From NCBI RefSeq assembly GCF_032854445.1, contig NC_088306.1, forward strand, positions 19,129,764 to 19,193,763: 64,000 bases of DNA, in the 5' to 3' direction. This document shows, one piece after another, positions 24,101-33,100 of this stretch; position 1 is the first letter of the stretch, and every line of letters begins with the position of its first letter. This DNA is from Liolophura sinensis. Its lineage: Eukaryota > Mollusca > Polyplacophora > Chitonida > Chitonidae. The position numbers were made by a program, and so were the translations under genes. The notes beneath the pieces are model-generated. The model had not been told where the DNA came from and ran no database searches. It worked only from the letters and a program-made list of their open reading frames with translations.

Positions 24101-27100
24101 GTGACAGACTTATTATTTAGCCTTCATAAATGGGCGCTATGCATTTTGACAGTAAATATTCAAATTCTTCAGTTAGTGTGCTAGCGCAGTGTAATGACCC
24201 AGTAGCCTCTCACCAATGTAGTCGCTGTGAGTTCAAGTCCAACTCATGTTGGCTTCCTCTCCGGCAGTACGTGGGAAGGTCTCTCAGCAACATGCGGATG
24301 GTAGTGGATTTCCCCAGTGAGAATCTTGAGTAAAACACCAATGAAATAAATAGATAAATCAAATTCTTCAACCTTTTCAGGGGCCTCTGTGGCTCAGTTG
24401 GTTACCGCGCTAGAGCAGCGTAATAACCCAGGAGCCTCTCACCAATGCGGTCGCTGTGAGTTCAAGTCCAGCTCATGCTGGCTTCCTCTCCTGCCCCAGC
24501 AACCTGCGGATGGTCATGGGATTCCACCAGGCTCTGCCCGGTTTCCTCCCATCATAATGCTGGCCGCTGTGATATAAGTGAAATATTCTTGAGTACGGCA
24601 TAAAACACAAATCAAATAAATAAATAAATCAGCCTTTTCAGCCGCCTATGCAGCCTATACTTCAAAACACTTTGGGAGATATATGACATTTTTAGAAATG
24701 ATTTGTACAGTTTTATAAAGCTTGCATCTTTAGTGACATAAATAAATCATTTTAGTTTCGTTTTCATAGGTTTTCACCAGGTTGACTTACTTCATGGTTA
24801 CACATATTGAACTGCGATGACAGCTCAAGAGTGTCTAGATGGATTATATGTATTTGCTCAGCCAATAAAATAAAAATGCTTTATTTAACATGCAGGCTTG
24901 GAACTAAAGGAAAACTTTACAGCCATGTCAAACCAGAGAGAGGAATTGTTGCATGGGAAACAGCAACATATCGTTACGAGGTAAGTCAGACTACTCAGTC
25001 AGTTTGTGTTGCTATGAAAAAAAAACAAAACAGAAACATGTTGATGCACCAATAAGCTTAGCATAATGTAATAAGCTATTAAGCATTTTTGCTCGGAAAA
25101 AGGTTGCATATTTTGACGTTTCAATATTTCGACAAAATTTTATTTGTGATCTTATCTTAAGTTGATAAATTAAATTTTGTCGAAGTATTGTGTAGCAAAA
25201 AAAAATAACTTTTTAATTGTCATCTTCAGTATCAGAATTGTCATCTTCATTATCAGAAGATGACAAATAAAACCAGGTGAGCTATCCAGTATACTTTAAA
25301 TGCCTTGTTTTCCTTTGCTGTCTTCTGTTTTTTAGGGAAACGCTTGTGAAGACTAATGCTCAATTAAACATGAGACGGAAGCAACTTATAGAAGAATTGG
25401 CTACTTACATCTACCCCATCAAAGAGGTAAGAGCCCGATTGCTCAAAGTGTGATAAGGCCACGCCAATGTGAATTGTTGTATTACATGGAGAATAAACAT
25501 GCTTAAATGCTGAAGGTGGATGTGAAAATAAAACTTGAAAATCATCTTATTTGTGGAAAATGTGAAAAATCCCACCATTTTTGACTGGACAAAATGAAAA
25601 GGTGACTTTTCAGTTTTATATTTTTTCCATTTTTTAATATTTTCCAGGGAAAAACAAAATAAATTTGATGTTGGCTAAGCTTAGAATTAAATAGATTCTG
25701 GATTTTTAACTTTTCACTACAGTTCGACCGATGGAAAATACTTTGACCTTTTTTAACCGCTTAAAGAGTACTTCTCTCTACCTGGTTTCCTCCCTCGTCG
25801 CTGTCGTATAAGTGAAATATTACTGGGTATAGCGTGAAACACCAATCAGATAAATAAATAAGAGTACTTCTTTTTTGTCAAAGTTTAAATCTTTTTTTTT
25901 TTTATTGTTTACAACTTCCAAGGTGTGACATTGCTGTCCATTATGAAGAGAGTGTATAGATGCTGGGTTTACTGTAGAAAATGTGGTTATTGGTTTACCA
26001 GTGACTGTGACTTACTTTGGAACTATTCTAATTCCTCAACCTTTTTCATATATGAAACAGTAACTGTCAGTGCCTTTGATTCATGTTTTTAATATGATTA
26101 TGGAGACAGAACTACAATGGTGGGTTTGGCCAGTTTCAATTTTGTCAGTCTGCACAGAATAATGACCTCAGAATTTGCTTGAATGATCACCTTGTAAAAA
26201 ATGTGAAAAGGTTAAAGAATTACAGTAATGGCTGAAAGTTTCCCCAACTTTTGACCAGTATGAGGCTGCACGTTCGTATCCATATTGTGCTGATTCAGTT
26301 GTGAACTTACTAATGGCTGAAAGTTTCCCAACCCTTGACCAATATGAGGCTGCACGTTCGTATCCATATCGTGCTGATTCAGTTGTGAACTTACTAATGG
26401 CTGAAAGTTTCCCAACCCTTGACCAATATGAGGCTGCACGTTCGTATCCATATCGTGCTGATTCAGTTGTGAACTTACTAATGGCTGAAAGTTTCCCAAC
26501 CTTTGACCAGTATGAGGCTGCACGTTCGTATCCATATCGTGCTGATTCAGTTGTGAACTTACTAATGGCTGAAAGTTTCCCAACCTTTGACCAGTATGAG
26601 GCTGCACGTTCGTATCCATATCGTGCTGATTCAGTTGTGAACTTACTAATGGCTGAAAGTTTCCCCGACCTTTGACCAGTATGAGGCTGCACGTTCGTAT
26701 CCATATCGTGCTGATTCAGTTGTGAACTTACTAATGGCTGAAAGTTTCCCCAACTTTTGACCAGTATGAGGCTGCACGTTCGTATCCATATCGTGCTGAT
26801 TCAGTTGTGAACTTACTAATGGCTGAAAGTTTCCCAACCCTTGACCAATATGAGGCTGCACGTTCGTATCCATATCGTGCTGATTCAGTTGTGAACTTAC
26901 TAATGGCTGAAAGTTTCCCCGACCTTTGACCAGTATGAGGCTGCACGTTCGTATCCATATCGTGCTGATTCAGTTGTGAACTTACTAATGGCTGAAAGTT
27001 TCCCAACCTTTGACCAGTATGAGGCTGCACGTTCGTATCCATATCGTGCTGATTCAGTTGTGAACTTACTAATGGCTGAAAGTTTCCCCGACATTTGACC

Positions 27101-30100
27101 AGTATGAGGCTGCACGTTCGTATCCATATCGTGCTGATTCAGTTGTGAACTTACTAATGGCTGAAAGTTTCCCCGACCTTTGACCAGTATGAGGCTGCAC
27201 GTTCGTATCCATATCGTGCTGATTCAGTTGTGAACTTACTAATGGCTGAAAGTTTCCCAACCTTTGACCAGTATGAGGCTGCACGTTCGTATCCATATCG
27301 TGCTGATTCAGTTGTGAACTTACTAATGGCTGAAAGTTTCCCCGACATTTGACCAGTATGAGGCTGCACGTTCGTATCCATATCGTGCTGATTCAGTTGT
27401 GAACTTACTAATGGCTGAAAGTTTCCCCAACTTTTGACCAGTATGAGGCTGCACGTTCGTATCCATATCGTGCTGATTCAGTTGTGAACTTACTAATGGC
27501 TGAAAGTTTCCCCGACCTTTGACCAGTATGAGGCTGCACGTTCGTATCCATATCTTGCTGATTCAGTTGTGAACTTACTAATGGCTGAAAGTTTCCCCAA
27601 CTTTTGACCAGTATGAGGCTGCACGTTCGTATCCATATCTTGCTGATTCAGTTGTGAACTTACTAAAGGCTGAAAGTTTCCCCAACTTTTGACCAGTATG
27701 AGGCTGCATGTTCGTATCCATATCGTGCTGATTCAGTTGTGAACTTACTAATGGCTGAAAGTTTCCCAACCCTTGACCAATATGAGGCTGCACGTTCGTA
27801 TCCATATCGTGCTGATTCAGTTGTGAACTTACTAATGGCTGAAAGTTTCCCAACCTTTGACCAGTATGAGGCTGCACGTTCGTATCCATATCGTGCTGAT
27901 TCAGTTGTGAACTTACTAATGGCTGAAAGTTTCCCAACCTTTGACCAGTATGAGGCTGCACGTTCGTATCCATATCGTGCTGATTCAGTTGTGAACTTAC
28001 TAATGGCTGAAAGTTTCCCAACCCTTGACCAGTATGAGGCTGCACGTTCGTATCCATATCTTGCTGATTCAGTTGTGAACTTACTAATGGCTGAAAGTTT
28101 CCCTAACCTTTGACCAATATGAGGCTGCACGTTCGTATCCATATCGTGCTGATTCAGTTGTGAACTTACTAATGGCTGAAAGTTTCCCCGACCTTTGACC
28201 AGTATGAGGCTGCACGTGCGTATCCATATCGTGCTGATTCAGTTGTGAACTTACTAATGGCTGAAAGTTTCCCCAACCTCTGACCAATATGAGGCTGCAT
28301 GTTCTTATCCATATCTTGCTGATTCAGTTGTGAACTTACTAATGGCTGAAAGTTTCCCCAACCTTTGACCAGTATGAGGCTGCACGTTCGTATCCATATC
28401 ATGCTGATTCAGTTGTGAACTTACTAATGGCTGAAAGTTTCCCAACCCTTGACCAGTATGAGGCTGCATGTTCTTATCCATATCTTGCTGATTCAGTTGT
28501 GAACTTACTAATGGCTGAAAGTTTCCCAACCGTTGACCAATATGAGGCTGCATGTTCGTATCCATATCTTGCTGATTCAGTTGAGAACTTACTAATGGCT
28601 GAAAGTTTCTCAACCCTTGACCAATATGAGGCTGCATGTTCGTATCCATATCTTGCTTATTCACTTATGAACTTACTAATGGCTGAAAGTTTCCCAACCT
28701 TTGACCAGTATGAGGCTGCACGTTCGTATCCATATCTTTCTGATTCAGTTGTGAACTTACTAATGGCTGAAAGTTTCCCCAACTGTTGACCAATATGAGG
28801 CTGCACGTTCGTATCCATATCGTGCTGATTCAGTTGTGAACTTACTAATGGCTGAAAGTTTCCCCGACCTTTGACCAGTATGAGGCTGCACGTTCGTATC
28901 CATATCGTGCTGATTCAGTTGTGAACTTACTAATGGCTGAAAGTTTCCCCGACCTTTGACCAGTATGAGGCTGCACGTTCGTATCCATATCATGCTGATT
29001 CAGTTGTGAACTTACTAATGGCTGAAAGTTTCCCCAACCTTTGACCAGTATGAGGCTGCATGTTTGTATCCATATCATGCTGATTCAGTTGTGAACTTAC
29101 TAATGGCTGAAAGTTTCCCAACCGTTGACCAATATGAGGCTGCACGTTCGTATCCATATCGTGCTGATTCAGTTGTGAACTTACTAATGGCTGAAAGTTT
29201 CCCAACCCTTGACCAATATGAGGCTGCATGTTCTTATCCATATCTTGCTGATTCAGTTGTGAACTTACTAATGGCTGAAAGTTTCCCAACCCTTGACCAA
29301 TATGAGGCTGCATGTTCGTATCCATATCTTGCTGATTCAGTTGTGAACTTACTAATGGCTGAAAGTTTCTCAACCCTTGACCAATATGAGGCTGCATGTT
29401 CGTATCCATATCTTGCTTATTCACTTATGAACTTACTAATGGCTGAAAGTTTCCCAACCTTTGACCAGTATGAGGCTGCACGTTCGTATCCATATCTTGC
29501 TGATTCAGTTGTGAACTTACTAATGGCTGAAAGTTTCCCAACCCTTGACCAATATGAGGCTGCATGTTCGTATCCATATCTTGCTGATTCAGTTGTGAAC
29601 TTACTAATGGCTGACAGTTTCCCAACCTTTGACCAGTATGAGGCTGCACGTTCGTATCCATATCGTGCTGATTCAGTTGTGAACTTACTAATGGCTGAAA
29701 GTTTCCCCAACTTTTGACCAGTATGAGGCTGCACGTTCGTATCCATATCTTGCTGATTCAGTTGTGAACTTACTAATGGCTGAAAGTTTCCCCAACTTTT
29801 GACCAGTATGAGGCTGCACGTTCGTATCCATATCGTGCTGATTCAGTTGTGAACTTACTAATGGCTGAAAGTTTCCCAACCCTTGACCAATATGAGGCTG
29901 CATGTTTGTATCCATATCTTGCTGATTCAGTTGTGAACTTACTAATGGCTGAAAGTTTCCCAACCCTTGACCAGTATGAGGCTGCACGTTCGTATCCATA
30001 TCTTGCTGATTGAGTTGTGAACTTACTAATGGCTGAAAGTTTCCCAACCTTTGACCAGTATGAGGCTGCACGTTCGTATCCATATCGTGCTGATTCAGTT

Positions 30101-33100
30101 GTGAACTTACTAATGGCTGAAAGTTTCCCAACCTTTGACCAGTATGAGGCTGCACGTTCGTATCCATATCGTGCTGATTCAGTTGTGAACTTACTAATGG
30201 CTGAAAGTTTCCCAACCCTTGACCAGTATGAGGCTGCACGTTCGTATCCATATCTTGCTGATTCAGTTGTGAACTTACTAATGGCTGAAAGTTTCCCAAC
30301 CATTGACCAATATGAGGCTGCACGTTCGTATCTATATCGTGCTGATTCAGTTGTGAACTTACTAATGTCTGAAAGTTTCCCCAACCTTTGACCAATATGA
30401 GGCTGCACGTTCGTATCCATATCGTGCTGATTCAGTTGTGAACTTACTAATGGCTAAAAGTTTCCCAACCCTTGACCAGAATGAGGCTGCACGTTCGTAT
30501 CCATATCGTGCTGATTCAGTTGTGAACTTACTAATGGTTGAAAGTTTCCCCAACCGTTGACCAGTATGAGGCTGCATGTTCGTATCCATATCTTGCTGAT
30601 TCAGTTGTGAACTTACTAATGGCTAAAAGTTTCCCAACCCTTGACCAGAATGAGACTGCTTGTTCGTAACCATCTCTTTCTTATTCACTTATGAACTTAC
30701 TAATGGCTGAAAGTTTCCCAACCTTTGACCAGTATCAGGCTGCATGTTCGTATCCATATCTTGCTGATTCAGTTGTGAACTTACTAATGGCTGAAAGTTT
30801 CCCCAACCCTTGACCAATATGAGGCTGCATGTTTGTATCCATATCTTGCTGATTCAGTTGTGAACTTACTAATGGCTGAAAGTTTCCCAACAGTTGACCA
30901 GTATGAAGCTGCATGTTTCTATCCATTTCCTCGAGGTGACTTTTCGGCAATTATATTTCATTTTGTTGTTGTTTTTTTTTTTTGCAGATGCCAGATAGCC
31001 AAGATCATACAATATGTGGGGTTAAGCTCCCTAATGCAGAAGAGTTTCATGGTAGGTAACGCCCTCAAAACTGGCTTTCCCATTCAACTTTTAATACAGG
31101 TTACAGAGTAAAATTTTCATGTGTATTAATCATGTGTTCGAGTCCAATCCTGGCTCTGTTGGTGTCTACATTATACGTTAGATGGCAGCAGGATACCTTC
31201 GCAGGGTGGTGGCTCTAACGCATGTCAAACTGAAATTCCTCCAGACAGATCGTCAACCTATACAATGTAGCGCAGTCACTTCATGATGATGATTGGACCC
31301 AAGCTGTCATGCACAATAACCCCAGGTGATGTCGCTACATGTACCTATGACAGTTTGTGTTGTGTCATTTGACTTCCTATGATACATACACCAATGAGGT
31401 CTGTGAGCAACCTGCAGATGGTCGTGGGTTTCTGCTGGTCTCTGCCGGGTTTCCACCCACCATAATACTTGCCGCCATCATATAAGTGAAATATTCTTGA
31501 GTACTGCGTAAAAAACACCAAGCAAATAATAAATAATTGAAGGAAACGCTACTCTTTACCCACACATACCTTCTGGCAAGCTTGTGTAATGTGGGTTTTT
31601 ATTACACAGTTTTCACACCTTTTGCCTGTCTTTGAACATTGTGGTGATTGTGTGGTTCAAAACGCAGTATGTGTTTCAAAGGCCATTCATAGCAACATTT
31701 ATTTATTCACATTGAAGGGCAGTGTTCATAAGGTGACGTTACTGCAAACCGACTCTCTACATATTCTTTCGAAATTTATAAAAATTACTATTTTTAGTTT
31801 GCTATCTAAAGTTTGCTCCATACACATAGTTTAATTGATTTATTTTTGGTGTATAATAAATAGGTTATTGGATATGTTATTGGTCATGTGGACTTAATCT
31901 ATTTTTTTTTCCTTTGTGGGAGCGCAAACTTGCGAGCTTGTTCACGCTTTCGGGCCACACCAAAATAGAACTCAGTAACCTATAATTTTATGTGTGTGGT
32001 CTGGCAGATGACCTCTCTACAAAAACAGTATGCAGGATCAGGATTTTCACAGTATGTAATCGTTGATCAAAATGGCCAAAACATTTGACTAAATGTGGGG
32101 GTCAGCCAGTAAGAAGAAACTCTGCTGATTTTGTTTTAAAAGATTTTTCTTCCCTGAATACGATTAAAATATCAGCATAAAACACCAATAAATTAAAGGA
32201 ATAAGGAATATATTTGTTTAAGTTCATCCTTGATCTTATAGATTCCGTTGTGGGAAACTCATAAAAGAGCACATCGTTTTTTCAGTCATATCAGTTTGAG
32301 ATTTTGCCTTTTTCTAAACTCATATTAGTTTGAGATTTTGCCTTTTTCTCTTTACATTCAGGTCATGATGATAGCAGTATAGCTGTTGCCCTGGGTTACA
32401 CCTGTCACATGGTTGTGATGATGTCAGAGTTTCTAGACACACCCCTTTGGTACCCGCTAGAACATCGAGGATCCAAGTCTGTTATACGAGATCACATTAT
32501 ATCCAAACTGGCTGACAAAGACAGAATGTAAGTTTGCACATTCTTCTCGATCTCCATGCATGTTTTAATCTCTGGTATGAAGGTCAGCCATTGCTGTACA
32601 CAAGATAACATTATATCCAAACTGGCTGAAAAAGATCACATTATATCTAAGACTACTTCATATCCAAATTAGCTGAAAAAGATTACGTTATATCCAAACC
32701 AGCTGAAAAAGATTACATTTTATCCAAGATTACATCATATCCAAACTAGCTGAAAAAGATGGCATTATATCCAGTCTAGCTGAAAAAGAAAGAGAAAGCT
32801 TGTACACTCTTCTCAATCATTCATATTACAATCTCTGATATAAATGACAGTCATTATTGGCGGCTGCAGCTGTAAGTGATAGTCTGTTTATACCAATTTT
32901 GAAATGTAAGGCCATCATTTAAATATAAATTATTTTTCTTGCCAGAGTTCGTTGGAGCATTTTAATGAATTTTTTAAATGACAAATATATAATTTCTGTA
33001 CTGTTTTAGGTTTGTTTTGTATGGCAAAAGCAAGGACAGGATCCAATTTCACTATGGTGTCTACCTCTTGAACAAAAATATAAGCCAGGTAAGTCCTTGA

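Noticed and set aside
26168-30950. Many overlapping ORFs up to 235 codons on both strands
   Set aside because: Produced by 84-bp repeat units; 85-bp units shift the frame, and there is no start, stop or splice logic. It lies in UVRAG intron 11.
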